A DNA stretch of 64,000 bases from Pseudomonadota bacterium (GCA_027486675.1 JAIXOQ010000031.1:47310-111309), one strand, 5' to 3'; counted from the first letter of the stretch, positions 1 through 8,900 are shown. Numbers and translations are program-made. The notes: generated from the letters alone by a model not told the origin.

Positions 1-1
1 G

Positions 2-634
2 CCGAGGGACCGGTTTGCAAGAGTCCTATTTCCGATCGGAGACATCGAAAAATCTGAGGTTCGTTCGATTGCTCGAAAGATCGGCCTCTCTACCTCGGAA
101 AAGAAGGACTCGACTGGCATTTGTTTTATCGGAGAGCGCAAGTTTCGGGAATTCTTAGGTAAATATGTTCATACGAAGCCGGGCCGCATCATTGACCTGG
201 ATGGCCACGAGATTGGAGAGCATAACGGCATTGCATTTTTCACGCTTGGCCAACGCAAAGGGCTCGGCCTTGGGGGCGAAGGGGAGCCCTGGTTTGTGGT
301 TGAAAAAAACTTGCAGCGCAATGAACTCGTTGTCGTACGGGGTGAAGAGCATCCGGCACTCTATGCCAAAAGGCTTATCGCAAATCAGGTAAACTGGCTG
401 ATAGAGGCCCCTTCCGCTGGGGATCAGATTTCCTGCACCGCAAAAACACGCTATCGGCAGAACGATCAGGCATGTGTTGCGAGTATCGGCGAATCAGGCC
501 AAATGACTGTGCAATTTAATGAACCGCAACGCGCCATGACGCCCGGGCAATACGTAGTTCTTTATCAGGGAGATGTGTGCATTGGTGGTGGGGTTATTCA
601 TAAGATCGAGGAGCCACAGTATGTCCGGCCGTAA
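2..634 (+). CDS. mnmA: tRNA-specific 2-thiouridylase MnmA, C-terminal part (5' end outside window)
   Basis: MnmA adds the 2-thio group to U34 of tRNA-Lys, -Glu and -Gln, taking sulfur from a persulfide relay and activating the base with ATP. The frame is open from base 2, so the N-terminal PP-loop ATPase domain lies off the left edge. What remains holds the motif STGICFIGERKFREFL, whose cysteine is the second catalytic cysteine of the family. It continues with HxG-type FFTLGQRKGLGLGG and a C-terminal beta-barrel containing VVRGEEHPALYA, all highly typical of MnmA. The stop at 632-634 lies inside the next gene, which starts at 621, so the two are translationally coupled. Identity is seen directly in the motifs; only the length is incomplete. 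Confidence 0.95.
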   Translation, partial: PRDRFARVLFPIGDIEKSEVRSIARKIGLSTSEKKDSTGICFIGERKFREFLGKYVHTKPGRIIDLDGHEIGEHNGIAFFTLGQRKGLGLGGEGEPWFVVEKNLQRNELVVVRGEEHPALYAKRLIANQVNWLIEAPSAGDQISCTAKTRYRQNDQACVASIGESGQMTVQFNEPQRAMTPGQYVVLYQGDVCIGGGVIHKIEEPQYVRP

Positions 635-1811
635 ATCGACTGCGCCAAAAAGTTCCAAATCCTCAAAATTAAATACAATGACCCTGCGCGAGTGGGTGCA
701 CAGCATCGAATCCCTCACCCCTACGAGTGCTTCTGAGTCATGGGATAACGTCGGTCTTTTTGTAGGGGATTTAAATCAGCCCGTACACGGAATCGTTGCT
801 GCGATTGACCTCACCTTAGAGGTGTTGGAGCTCGCTCGAAAAAAGAAGGTAAACGGCATTGTGCTGCATCATCCGCCACTGTTTCCAAAAGGACGCGGCC
901 TTGCTCGCCTAGTTAAGGCTGGCCCAAACGAGCTCTCAACCTTGCTTCTTCGGTGTTTTGAGGAAGATATCTTCGTTTATGCAACTCACACCAACTTTGA
1001 TCGGTGTGCTTTAGACGCAATGCTCGACTTGGCTGAGGCGATGAATCTTTATCCGGAAAGCCGACTAGTGCCACGCCCTAATAAGGATGGCCACAGACCA
1101 TTCAGAAAGCTCGTCGTGACCATTCCAGAGCCCGTGGCCGGCCACGTAAAAGAGGCCCTATTCGCTGCCGGTGCCGGACAGATCGGAAACTACGACTCTT
1201 GCGGGTTCTCATTGCTGGGCGAAGGCACCTTCCGTGGCCAGCCTGGCTCAAGCCCAGCCATAGGCGCACCCGGCATAACCGAAGTGCTTCCAGAAATCCG
1301 CTTTGAAACCATTTATCCTGTCGCGCTCGAAGATCAGATCCTCAGAGCATTAAAATCGGCTCACCCATACGAAGAGGTTGCATATGACCTCTACGATGTA
1401 CACCAGGAGGCTTCCCCAAAAGGCTTTGTTTACGGCATCGGCTATGGCGTGGCCGGCCACCTGAAGTCGCCAGTCTCGCCCCAGGTTTTTCTTAAACAGA
1501 CTCAGTCCGCTTTTCAAACATCCTCAGCACCAAAGGTCCACGGTTCGCTGCCTAAAGCCATCCGCAGTATGGCGTTCTCGCCTGGCAAAGGCTCGGCCAT
1601 GATCTCGGCCGCCATTAGCGCAAAAGTAGACGTGTTTGTTACAGGCGAAGTGGATTACCACGAAGCTCTCACCGCAACTCGCCAGGGCTTAGTCGTTATT
1701 GAAATGGGCCATCCTGAAAGCGAACATTTTTTCCCGCGCACTATCGCAGCATGGAATCGTGAGTGGGGCGTGCCCGCCCATATCGGACCGCCCGCGCACT
1801 CTGGGATCTGA
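621..1811 (+). CDS. Nif3-like dinuclear metal centre protein (DUF34/YqfO type)
   Basis: Member of the Nif3/DUF34/YbgI family, a toroidal hexamer with a dinuclear metal site; its cellular substrate is not firmly established. Visible motifs are SWDNVGLFVGD near the N terminus, VLHHPPLF, THTNFD and the C-terminal EMGHPESEHF, which together carry the metal-binding His, Asp and Glu residues. About 100 residues in the middle (LVVTIPEP to HPYEEVAYDLY) are the PII/CutA-like insert of the long YqfO-type members, which fits the length of 396 residues. ATG 621 has GAGGAG seven bases upstream and overlaps mnmA by 14 bp; an earlier in-frame start at 573 would lie deeper inside mnmA. The gene contains two exact copies of a 12-bp palindrome (1134-1145, 1449-1460), both reading Val-Ala-Gly-His. 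Confidence 0.9.
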   Translation: MSGRKSTAPKSSKSSKLNTMTLREWVHSIESLTPTSASESWDNVGLFVGDLNQPVHGIVAAIDLTLEVLELARKKKVNGIVLHHPPLFPKGRGLARLVKAGPNELSTLLLRCFEEDIFVYATHTNFDRCALDAMLDLAEAMNLYPESRLVPRPNKDGHRPFRKLVVTIPEPVAGHVKEALFAAGAGQIGNYDSCGFSLLGEGTFRGQPGSSPAIGAPGITEVLPEIRFETIYPVALEDQILRALKSAHPYEEVAYDLYDVHQEASPKGFVYGIGYGVAGHLKSPVSPQVFLKQTQSAFQTSSAPKVHGSLPKAIRSMAFSPGKGSAMISAAISAKVDVFVTGEVDYHEALTATRQGLVVIEMGHPESEHFFPRTIAAWNREWGVPAHIGPPAHSGI

Positions 1812-1868
1812 ACTGTAGGTTGCCGTCCTTCTCGAATACGGCGCAGCAATTGCATATAGTCTATTCGC

Positions 1869-2396
1869 ATGCAGAACCTTCTTTTCAGGTGCTCTTTCTT
1901 TTTCCTAGCCATCATTCATGGCAGCGGCTGCTCCAAGGATACCGATGATGCGGACATCCTGCATATCGATCGGACTTTTATATTCCCGTCCGGATTCCCT
2001 CCGGATCCAGGTGATGCAGGTAAGAAAACTTTGCAAGGAATCGATTCGGATCATGATGGTGTTAGAGATGACCTGCAGCGCTGGATCTATGCTCGATACC
2101 CTAAAGATGAGCAAAAACGGAAAGCGCTTTCTCAGATGGCGGTGGCTTATCAAGAACATATGAAGAAGGACTTAGACGAGACGGAGCTAATGGCTGTTGT
2201 TGATAGGAGCGAAAAATCTATTGTGTGCCTTTATCAAACATTTAATGGGGTTAGAGCAGATGTTGAGTGTGGCTATGTAAAAGCAAAGGCTTTCAATACG
2301 GCAGAAAGGACGAAGCAATTTCTCAGATTTGACGCGAGGCTGGATGGTCGCGTGCTTGAATCAAAACACCCACTCAACATTGCCGCGTGTGAATAA
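1869..2396 (+). CDS. putative lipoprotein with a calcium-loop-like motif
   Basis: A 175-residue protein with a hydrophobic N terminus ending in GSGCSKD, a plausible lipobox with Cys21 as the lipidated residue. After the membrane anchor comes GIDSDHDGVRDDLQRWI, which has the DxDxDGxxD layout of an EF-hand or thrombospondin type-3 calcium loop. The rest is mostly helical and charged. TATAGT lies 8 nt before the start (1855-1860) with no Shine-Dalgarno sequence. The stop codon TAA overlaps the ATG of the next gene (TAATG), so this and the downstream hydrolase-like gene form a coupled pair. The pairing suggests a joint envelope function, but none is established. Function unknown. Confidence 0.75.
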   Translation: MQNLLFRCSFFFLAIIHGSGCSKDTDDADILHIDRTFIFPSGFPPDPGDAGKKTLQGIDSDHDGVRDDLQRWIYARYPKDEQKRKALSQMAVAYQEHMKKDLDETELMAVVDRSEKSIVCLYQTFNGVRADVECGYVKAKAFNTAERTKQFLRFDARLDGRVLESKHPLNIAACE

Positions 2397-3673
2397 TGAT
2401 TTCTTTTCTATTCTTTTGCTTATTCCCTATTATTCCTGGTAGTTTCGCCGCTTCTTGCGCGGGTAGTGGAACCGTCGTGTTATTCGGCAATGGGATGTTC
2501 AATTCCCGGGATGAAGCAACAAGTAGTAAGATAGCCCTTGAGGAGGCCCTACTTCCGTGGTGGCCGACTCTCAATAGCAAACTTCGTTTTGATGTCTCCT
2601 ATAAGCGAAGCGAACCATTGCTTGAACAGCTTGTAAATGTTGCCGTTCAAAAAGGCGTATCTGACTTTGAAAACTTCTGGACATGGTTGTCCTCTCTTTC
2701 GGTGGCGCCGAGATGGTTTAAGGATGCGATCGAGGAACGCGTTGTAACTTTGTTTGGCAGGGGAACGACGTTCCCCAACTTGAAAGAGCATTTTGAGTCC
2801 TATGCACGGTATATAAGAACTGGCTATAACGTCATTTTAGTTTCTCATTCGCAGGGGAATTTTTATGCGAATCAGGCAATGAGAAATCTCTCAGCATATC
2901 CGGACGGTAGTCTTACGGGTTCGATCGAAAAGAAGCAGAGAACGAATTCTTTGTTTCCAAAGTTTTCCAATTTATTCGCAAACGTTCAGGTCGCGACTCC
3001 GGTTTCTGCAACTGTAGATACTTCACCTTGGACAACATTCAAGGATGACTTCGTGATGGCAACACTCCGAAAGAAAGTGAGCGTCCTGCCCGGAAACGTC
3101 GAAAGTCTTGGAATAGGATCGCCTCCGGAAGGGGATTTCTTAGGTCATAGTTTCACAAAAGCGTATTTACGAAATGCAGAGAGCAAACAGAAGATTCTAA
3201 GAGATATTCAATCTGCATATATAAAACTCAAGTTTCCTATCGCCTACTATCAACCTGCGGTAATGCTAGAGCAGGAGCAAATCGAAGTCCCTGCAGGCCA
3301 AAGCGCAGAGCTGCACCCTAAAATTCATGCAATAAAAGATGGCGGTGATCTTCAACTCAGAAAGGAAGAGCGCCTTCCGTCTGGGAAGGTGTCTTACAAA
3401 GATTTCGTGACCTGTTTTGAGTTGCCTCCGGGTGACACGAAGATCACAGCACGGACATTCTTAGACGGACCCAAACTACAGGAGTTTCGTCTCTTGGCCT
3501 GGCCCGAAGGCAAGGTGAATCCAGACAAAGAGAAGCCAGTAGAACTCAAAATGCTTGTAAAGGGCCGAGGCTGGAGGACGTGGGACATCGGGGTGATTCT
3601 TGCGAAAGCGGGGCAGGGCAGGGAGCCGCTAAACGTGCAGGTCGAGGCCTACCGGGAGCCAAGATTGAGGTAG
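2396..3673 (+). CDS. secreted alpha/beta-hydrolase-like protein
   Basis: A 425-residue protein with a signal peptide (hydrophobic residues 1-20, ending SFAAS). Around residue 150 it has VILVSHSQGNFYANQAM, a nucleophile-elbow motif of the alpha/beta-hydrolase fold in which the usual first Gly of GxSxG is Ser. This makes Ser in SHSQG the likely nucleophile. The Asp and His of a triad cannot be assigned by eye; DFLGHSF at about residue 245 is a candidate for the His. The C-terminal third is beta-rich and may be a separate domain. It starts in a 1-nt overlap with the upstream lipoprotein gene. Lipase or esterase activity is inference; it could also be an inactive relative. Confidence 0.72.
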   Translation: MISFLFFCLFPIIPGSFAASCAGSGTVVLFGNGMFNSRDEATSSKIALEEALLPWWPTLNSKLRFDVSYKRSEPLLEQLVNVAVQKGVSDFENFWTWLSSLSVAPRWFKDAIEERVVTLFGRGTTFPNLKEHFESYARYIRTGYNVILVSHSQGNFYANQAMRNLSAYPDGSLTGSIEKKQRTNSLFPKFSNLFANVQVATPVSATVDTSPWTTFKDDFVMATLRKKVSVLPGNVESLGIGSPPEGDFLGHSFTKAYLRNAESKQKILRDIQSAYIKLKFPIAYYQPAVMLEQEQIEVPAGQSAELHPKIHAIKDGGDLQLRKEERLPSGKVSYKDFVTCFELPPGDTKITARTFLDGPKLQEFRLLAWPEGKVNPDKEKPVELKMLVKGRGWRTWDIGVILAKAGQGREPLNVQVEAYREPRLR

Positions 3674-3737
3674 TTCCTCATGTGTGGCGGCGAAAGTTAT
3701 ATTTAAGCCGGCTGACTTGTGAGGACTAGGTTGGCAA

Positions 3738-4391
3738 CTAGCCTATATTGTTCGTTTTCTTCGAGTCCCGCTTGGATACAGGTGTCTCAATCCCACGAAT
3801 GACCTTCACTGAATATCCTGGGTATTCGCCTTCTTTGATCTGCGTCACGAGCTCTGTTCTACTCAAGGAAGCTCTCTTGTTGAGATCATAAAATTGTTGG
3901 TTACGACCCGAGGGAGACTTTGCCAATGAAATGATTGGTCTTGAAATTCGTTTTGGTACTTCCGAAATTCCTGCGTACTTCCGAGAATCGTTAAGATTCA
4001 GAATCAGCTCGCCCCGCTTCATTGCTTCGTGAATCAGCTTGAGCAAGCGTTTCCGACCCTTGGTCGTCTTGCCGTATTTTCTTCCAACTTTATTATTCCA
4101 AAGATCCATGTTTCGAGATTTTGGACTAACTGAATTTGAATAGAGCGCTTCAGGGGCATACTCGACAAGTAGACCAAGAATCTCAGCAGCCTTTTCACCA
4201 AACTCTTGCGTGAAGGCACCGCTAACATAGGCATGACGAAATGCATCCACATCATTGTCGTCGAAACCAGGGCTGAGAAGATTAAAGTCGCCGTCTTTGT
4301 TGCGGGGAAGTCGACGAATATGCGTATCAAAGTAGATGTAAGCCTCCCTTCGTGCTTCCTCTTTCAGTGGAAACAAAACATCGCTAATCAA
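3738..4391 (-). CDS. DUF6973-like protein
   Basis: A roughly 217-residue soluble protein with no signal peptide. The recognisable part is DDNDVDAFRHAYVSGAFTQEFG followed by NMDLWNNKVGRKYGK, the pattern of conserved DAFRHA and MDLxNNxxGR motifs that I associate with the DUF6973 family. That family is often seen as a C-terminal or stand-alone domain near secreted or polymorphic-toxin genes; its activity is unknown. TTG at 4391 is preferred because AGAGGTG sits six bases upstream. GTG at 4400 would abut the same purine run with almost no spacing. It overlaps the upstream membrane-protein gene by 8 bp, so the two are one transcript. Family assignment is from memory of motifs and is moderately sure. 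Confidence 0.65.
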   Translation of the reverse strand: MISDVLFPLKEEARREAYIYFDTHIRRLPRNKDGDFNLLSPGFDDNDVDAFRHAYVSGAFTQEFGEKAAEILGLLVEYAPEALYSNSVSPKSRNMDLWNNKVGRKYGKTTKGRKRLLKLIHEAMKRGELILNLNDSRKYAGISEVPKRISRPIISLAKSPSGRNQQFYDLNKRASLSRTELVTQIKEGEYPGYSVKVIRGIETPVSKRDSKKTNNIG

Positions 4392-4797
4392 GTGGATCAC
4401 CTCTGAGGACCTGAATCAGAATCGCAAGGAGCCATGCCACCACCGCGTATCCTATAAGAATATGGCAGTTTCCCCAGATCTGATACGCACCGTAAATCGT
4501 AGGCAGAAGCAGAAGAGCAACCAGATAGCGAAGTTTCCCCCGCATATTGAGTGCCACCAGCCACAGTCCTGCATTCAACACCACTGCCCAAAACACACCT
4601 TTCGAGAACCGGACGCGCCAGGGTAAATATTCGTCCATCGTAAAGATGGTCCAGAAACCGAGGAGCGTTGAAAGGGCCGAGAAGACAACGAAAGCCCGCC
4701 TGTTCCGAAATAGACGAAAAAACTTCGCCGGAATAAACAGACGGTTCTTCCGCAGAAAAAATCTTGTACGCGCCAGGCTACCATTGCCATTTAGCAT
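4384..4797 (-). CDS. small integral membrane protein
   Basis: A 137-residue protein with a basic N-terminal stretch (RTRFFLRKNR) followed by four hydrophobic segments at roughly residues 35-52, 67-84, 89-106 and 112-130, so an inner-membrane protein with a positive N terminus in the cytoplasm. No catalytic motif is visible. GGAAGAA lies about eight bases before ATG 4797. The 3' end overlaps the start of the DUF6973-like gene, an arrangement that might be functional (for example a partner or immunity-type protein), but nothing in the sequence proves this. I do not recognise the family. Confidence 0.6.
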   Translation of the reverse strand: MLNGNGSLARTRFFLRKNRLFIPAKFFRLFRNRRAFVVFSALSTLLGFWTIFTMDEYLPWRVRFSKGVFWAVVLNAGLWLVALNMRGKLRYLVALLLLPTIYGAYQIWGNCHILIGYAVVAWLLAILIQVLRGDPLD

Positions 4798-4928
4798 GTC
4801 TAAATTCTTCCAGAGCCAAGGGATTGGAAGAAGTGAAAAAACTAAAGCAGTCCGAAGTCAGCCCGCCCGTCGCCATTCCCGGCCAGCCACAAAACGGTCT
4901 TCAGGCTGGCCAAACCACCACCCCCGCC

Positions 4929-4940
4929 GTGGCCGGCCAC
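4929..4940. repeat. exact copy of dispersed palindrome GTGGCCGGCCAC in a gene gap
   Basis: The gap 4798-4983 between two leftward genes is unusually rich in GGCC. It holds an exact GTGGCCGGCCAC at 4929-4940, a GGCCAGCCAC at 4881-4890, GGCTGGCC and CCGGCCGGCC. Other exact copies in the window are at 1134-1145, 1449-1460, 32099-32110 and 45348-45359. No gene is supported in this gap. Confidence 0.7.
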
Positions 4941-4983
4941 GGATCCCAGCCCGGCCGGCCAAAAGCATCCGCCGCACCCACAG

Positions 4984-6063
4984 CTACTTCCGCGCCAACG
5001 CCTCTAGTCGCGAAGTCACAATCTTCACCACCTGATCCATCGGCGCACGTAAGGCCAGCCCAGCCGCGTAATCATGCCCGCCGCCGCCCAGTTCCATGGC
5101 CAGTCTGTTAACTACAACTCGGCCCTTCGACCGGATCGAAACCCGGACGGTCTCTTTGTCGTCCTCCTCACGAAAGAGACAAACGACTTCCGACGATCGC
5201 AACAACAACAGCAGATTCAAAAATGACATCGTATCGTCCGCCGTCGCTTTATGAATCTTCCTGCGGCCCAAAGGAATCTCCATCCACGCCACTCGCTGCG
5301 ACTTCGTCACTTGCGTTTGCGTCAGAATTTCGCCCAGCAAACGAAGATGAGATAACTCTTTCGAAGAAAATATCGTCTGATAGACCTCTTCAGGGTTTAC
5401 GCCCAAAGAAATCATCTCTGCGGCTATCCTATGCGCCTCGGGTGTAGTGCGTGCGTACCGAAAGCTATTGGTGTCCGTCATCACGGATACATAAAGCCCC
5501 AGCGCCACGCCTGGATTGATCTTCGCAATCTTCAGTTCTTGAAACAGTGCATGTAATAGCTCGCCGATTGAACTCGACGACACATCACACACGACACTCG
5601 CGTGATCGGGGTAGGGGAACGACTCCATAGTTTCCCCATCCGGCCGCAGAGTGTCGGGATGATGATCTAAAAACACGACATTTTTTGCCCGAACTGCAAG
5701 CTCACTCCAAAGCTTGCCTAAACGCCTTGGATCATTGGTATCCACGATGATCCATAGATCAAACGTCTTCCAGCGCGCTCCCTCATCTGGGCCATGTAAA
5801 AACGCGGCCTTAGGATCTAAGAATCGATACCGCGACGGCAGTGGATCAGGATTATAGATGCGCACCGACTTGCCGGCGGCTTTTAGATAATGAAACAACG
5901 CGACTTCCGCACCGATGCCGTCGCCATCCGGATGAGCGTGTGTCGTAACCAACACCCGTTTTGCAGCACTGAGTTGTTTTCTAAACCGCACAAACTCAGG
6001 CGTCCGCACTAAAGCACTCCGCCGACTGCGTCCGATAAGACTCTGTTGTTTTTTGTTACTCAA
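4984..6063 (-). CDS. nrnA: DHH/DHHA1 phosphoesterase, NrnA-like oligoribonuclease
   Basis: Bifunctional-type oligoribonuclease/pAp phosphatase of the DHH superfamily, which degrades nano-RNAs and may dephosphorylate 3'-phosphoadenosine 5'-phosphate. The DHH domain shows VTTHAHPDGDGIGAE (motif I), IVDTNDPRRLG (motif II), FLDHHP (the DHH signature) and SVMTDTNSFRYA (motif IV). The C-terminal DHHA1 domain ends with MELGGGGHDYAAGL. TTG 6063 is preferred because AAAGGTGG lies just upstream on this strand. The first ATG, at 6165, would overlap the divergent gene starting at 6100; GTG 6009 with GGAG upstream is also possible. Function follows from the family; the start is uncertain by up to about 50 residues. 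Confidence 0.88.
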   Translation of the reverse strand: MSNKKQQSLIGRSRRSALVRTPEFVRFRKQLSAAKRVLVTTHAHPDGDGIGAEVALFHYLKAAGKSVRIYNPDPLPSRYRFLDPKAAFLHGPDEGARWKTFDLWIIVDTNDPRRLGKLWSELAVRAKNVVFLDHHPDTLRPDGETMESFPYPDHASVVCDVSSSSIGELLHALFQELKIAKINPGVALGLYVSVMTDTNSFRYARTTPEAHRIAAEMISLGVNPEEVYQTIFSSKELSHLRLLGEILTQTQVTKSQRVAWMEIPLGRRKIHKATADDTMSFLNLLLLLRSSEVVCLFREEDDKETVRVSIRSKGRVVVNRLAMELGGGGHDYAAGLALRAPMDQVVKIVTSRLEALARK

Positions 6064-6099
6064 GCTTCCACCTTTCGTCGCCGAACTGTGGTGGAGACT

Positions 6100-6411
6100 A
6101 TGCTCACCCAACAATCCCCTGACCTTTTGTACACCATCTTCGAACAGCAGCTTTTCGACTTTCAAGACGAGAATGAAGACCAGCCGACCTTCATCACCCG
6201 TACCGTGGATCGGTACGTGTCAGAAGTCAGACGCCTCGGTTTGATCATCCCGTCCGAGTGGGAAAAAGCGGTTAAAGAGGAAATCTATCATCTTGTTCAG
6301 CAGATGCTGCTAAAGAAGATGTACGGATGCCTCTCCATAAACGAGTTCAGACAGAAGCAGGTTCAGCCCAAAAAACGAAGGGCCAAGTCGCGCTCGTCCA
6401 TGACTGGTTAA
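6100..6411 (+). CDS. small conserved-looking protein of unknown function
   Basis: A 103-residue acidic-then-basic protein. Residues 1-75 are helical and charged (for example LLYTIFEQQLFDFQDENED), and the last 20 residues are strongly basic (KKRRAKSRS). No signal peptide or membrane segment. ATG 6100 is preceded by GGTGGAG at good spacing, so I prefer it to the longer frame that opens at 6046. It lies divergent to the DHH gene with about 36 bp between, and its 3' end overlaps the glycosyltransferase start by 85 bp. This suggests co-expression with that gene. I do not recognise the family. Confidence 0.6.
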   Translation: MLTQQSPDLLYTIFEQQLFDFQDENEDQPTFITRTVDRYVSEVRRLGLIIPSEWEKAVKEEIYHLVQQMLLKKMYGCLSINEFRQKQVQPKKRRAKSRSSMTG

Positions 6412-7493
6412 ACGGCATGCGCGGCGGCGAGGCCGTCTTTGAAGCACTGTTAGACCTTTATCCCGATGCCGATGTCTTTACGCTGATTTACGAGCCCAGC
6501 AAGCTTTCCTCAGCCTTACAAAAAAAGCTCGAGCGTACCCGCGTCTACACTCCTCTGATCGCTCGCATATCCCTCTTCCGTGCGCACTACCGCGTTTTCC
6601 TTCCACTTCTTCCAGTGCTTGCGACCCTGATGCCGACCACGAAGTACCGCCTGATCGTTTCTTCGTCGCACTGCGTCGCGAAAAACGTTCGCAAGGGCAA
6701 GGACGCAAAACACCTCTGTTATATCCATGCGCCCATGCGCTACATGTGGACGCGTTTCCACGATTATTTCGGCGAAGGTCGAGCGTCCCTCCCTGTACGA
6801 CTCGGTGCAGCATTATTTCGCCCCATTCTTCAATGGTGGGATCGTCACACCGCACAGACCGTAGATCGTTTTGTGGCCAACAGTGCTTTCATTGCGTCCC
6901 AGGTAAAAGACTTTTACGGCCGCGATGCTGCAGTTGTGCATCCCTTTGCAGATTTATCGCGATTCAAAAGTAAGCCGCGCCACGAGCGCGAAAATTTCTA
7001 TCTCATGGTGGGTGCGCTCGCCCCTTATAAAAGAGCGGATCTTGCCGTGGAGGCATTCGGGGAGATGCGGTTGCCCCTTAAAATAGTGGGCGGAGGGCAA
7101 GATCAAAGGCGACTTTTTCGCTCTGCGCAAGAAAGACAATATAAAACGGTCGAGTTTTTGGGGCCATGTACAAATGAAGAGATCGAAGAACTGTATTCGA
7201 AGGCGCGGGCATTTGTATTTCCAGGGGTCGAAGATTTCGGAATCACGCCTCTTGAAGCGCTTGCATCAGGCACTCCTGTGATTGCAGTCGGTATGGGCGG
7301 CGCGTGCGAAACAGTACAAAAAGACGTGGGAATTCTATATTTTCCGCAAACAGTGCAAGCGCTACAAGATGCAGTTCTTGCGATGGAGGCGGGACAATTT
7401 AATTTTAGTTCAAGCCGATGCATCGAGTCTGTTCAGCCATTCACTCGGGACCAATTCTTACAAAAAATGCAAGACCAACTGAGTTCCCTATAA
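6327..7493 (+). CDS. GT4-type glycosyltransferase (WbaZ-like)
   Basis: Retaining glycosyltransferase of the GT-B fold that transfers a sugar, probably mannose-like, from a nucleotide sugar onto an envelope glycan. The N-terminal acceptor domain begins VALVHDWLNGMRGGEAVFE, which is very typical of the WbaZ/RfaB-like group-1 enzymes. The C-terminal donor domain has VGALAPYKRADLAVEAF and the EX7E motif in VEDFGITPLEALASGTPVIA, around residue 300. Length, 388 residues, is normal. No other glycan gene lies beside it, so acceptor and donor are unknown. The start overlaps the preceding small gene; a purine run (AAAGAAGA) precedes ATG 6327. Confidence 0.88.
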   Translation: MPLHKRVQTEAGSAQKTKGQVALVHDWLNGMRGGEAVFEALLDLYPDADVFTLIYEPSKLSSALQKKLERTRVYTPLIARISLFRAHYRVFLPLLPVLATLMPTTKYRLIVSSSHCVAKNVRKGKDAKHLCYIHAPMRYMWTRFHDYFGEGRASLPVRLGAALFRPILQWWDRHTAQTVDRFVANSAFIASQVKDFYGRDAAVVHPFADLSRFKSKPRHERENFYLMVGALAPYKRADLAVEAFGEMRLPLKIVGGGQDQRRLFRSAQERQYKTVEFLGPCTNEEIEELYSKARAFVFPGVEDFGITPLEALASGTPVIAVGMGGACETVQKDVGILYFPQTVQALQDAVLAMEAGQFNFSSSRCIESVQPFTRDQFLQKMQDQLSSL

Positions 7494-7647
7494 AAATTTT
7501 TTGGAATGTTTAACGCATGAAGTCGTTTGACATTATAAAAATCGTCAACGAACCTGAGGTCTAATGTAAAAGTTTTGCCGAGTCCCTCGCAATGGTGCGG
7601 GGCGCCTTAGCAGTAACCGGAACAAAACTCATAAGGAGTCTTTGGTA

Positions 7648-8841
7648 ATGATGAAATCTATCGCACTTGTAGTTGGCTTGATGATCGTGTCATCACCAGC
7701 TTTCGCAACCCGTGCACGTCTCGAAGCTTTGGGCGAAGATAAAAACGGTTCTTTCTATGTGAAAGACAACCGCAATATTTTCTTGAATCCAGCTCAAATT
7801 AACTACTTTAAAAAACAAATCACCTTGGAATTCGGTGGCGACACCAGCGGAACAGAATCTGCTGCTGCTAGCAAAGGCCAAGGCGGTTTCTCAAACACAG
7901 CCGGTGATTTCACTTACGGTTTGTACCTAGGGAACGAAAGCGACAAAACCGCTTCGACTCTAGCGATCGCTAACGCGACCTTCGGAGCTTTGGGTACACC
8001 AGTAGTGGTTGCTCCAGACAAGACGGTTGACTTCTTCTTCGGCGGCGACGCTGGCGTGAAGTGGGGTGCAAACGTGTTCTACGCTGGTTCTGAAAACCAA
8101 GTAGCAGCTGCAACAGATGCAGCTCCAACACAAACATCCAGCCAGTTCGGCGCACGTTTGGGTGCTGAACTCGACAACTTGGCAGCATTCGCTACCGTTG
8201 CAATTAGCACAAAAGCAAAAGCAACAGGCGATGTGGATCAAAGTGAAGCTAAAGGCAAAATCGGAATCAACTCCGGTATCACCTACGGCTTGGGCGATTT
8301 CACCGTATTCGGTAAATTCAACACCCGTGGTATCGATGTAAGCACCGGCACAATCGGTGGTTCATTGACGAAAATTGCTGAAGTCAGCGTACAAGAGTAC
8401 GGCCTAGGCTTCGGATATCAAAAAGAAGTAGCAAAAGGCGTATCGATGTTTGCCCGTTCTGGTGTTGAGCTCAGCACAACAACAGCTAAAAACGGATCAG
8501 GCACCGAAACTTCTAAAACCAGCCAATGGAACGTTCCAGTGGTGATCGGTGCAGAAGCAGAAGCCCTCAGCTGGTTGATGCTACGCGGTTCGGTTTCCCA
8601 ATCTTTGATTGGTCAAAACATGAGCGGCAACAGCAGCCGTGACAACTTCATCAACACACGCACCGTATCTGCAGGTACAACCTTCAAATTCGGTCCAGTG
8701 AACGTTGACGCAGTAGTTGCAGGTGCAGCAGCTCCAACCACCAACAACAACCCAGGCACAGCTGGCAGCCCAAGCACCGATGGAACATTCGGCTTCGGCA
8801 ACAGCATGCTGTACCGCGTTGCAACGACCTACAACTTCTAA
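7648..8841 (+). CDS. porin-like outer membrane beta-barrel protein
   Basis: A 397-residue secreted protein with signal peptide KSIALVVGLMIVSSPAFA and a mature part made of alternating hydrophobic/polar strands rich in Gly, Ala, Thr and Ser. It ends in MLYRVATTYNF, with a C-terminal aromatic residue as required by the barrel-assembly machinery. Codon choice looks strongly biased, as in an abundantly made protein. AAGGAG at 7633-7638 lies nine bases before ATG 7648; a TTG six bases earlier is less likely. A TTGACA hexamer occurs at 7527-7532 in the leader, though no convincing -10 is seen at standard spacing. The gene stands alone and ends at a strong terminator. Substrate specificity cannot be read. 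Confidence 0.8.
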   Translation: MMKSIALVVGLMIVSSPAFATRARLEALGEDKNGSFYVKDNRNIFLNPAQINYFKKQITLEFGGDTSGTESAAASKGQGGFSNTAGDFTYGLYLGNESDKTASTLAIANATFGALGTPVVVAPDKTVDFFFGGDAGVKWGANVFYAGSENQVAAATDAAPTQTSSQFGARLGAELDNLAAFATVAISTKAKATGDVDQSEAKGKIGINSGITYGLGDFTVFGKFNTRGIDVSTGTIGGSLTKIAEVSVQEYGLGFGYQKEVAKGVSMFARSGVELSTTTAKNGSGTETSKTSQWNVPVVIGAEAEALSWLMLRGSVSQSLIGQNMSGNSSRDNFINTRTVSAGTTFKFGPVNVDAVVAGAAAPTTNNNPGTAGSPSTDGTFGFGNSMLYRVATTYNF

Positions 8842-8868
8842 GCTTCGCTTAGTTTAAAGAATGAAAGG

Positions 8869-8900
8869 CCCTCGGACGGGAAACTGTCCGGGGGTTTTTT
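8869..8900 (+). terminator. Rho-independent terminator after the porin-like gene
   Basis: CCCTCGGAC (8869-8877) pairs with GTCCGGGGG (8886-8894) to give a nine-pair stem with one G-U, an eight-base loop and six T residues directly after. It separates the porin-like gene from the FAAL operon. Confidence 0.9.

Noticed and set aside
573..620. Longer N terminus for the Nif3-family protein
   Set aside because: It would lie inside mnmA; ATG 621 has a well-spaced GAGGAG and fits the family length.
4764..5111. A plus-strand frame in the GGCC-rich gap
   Set aside because: It overlaps the starts and ends of two well-supported minus-strand genes, and its Pro/Ala/Ser-rich text comes from the repeat-like GGCC sequence.
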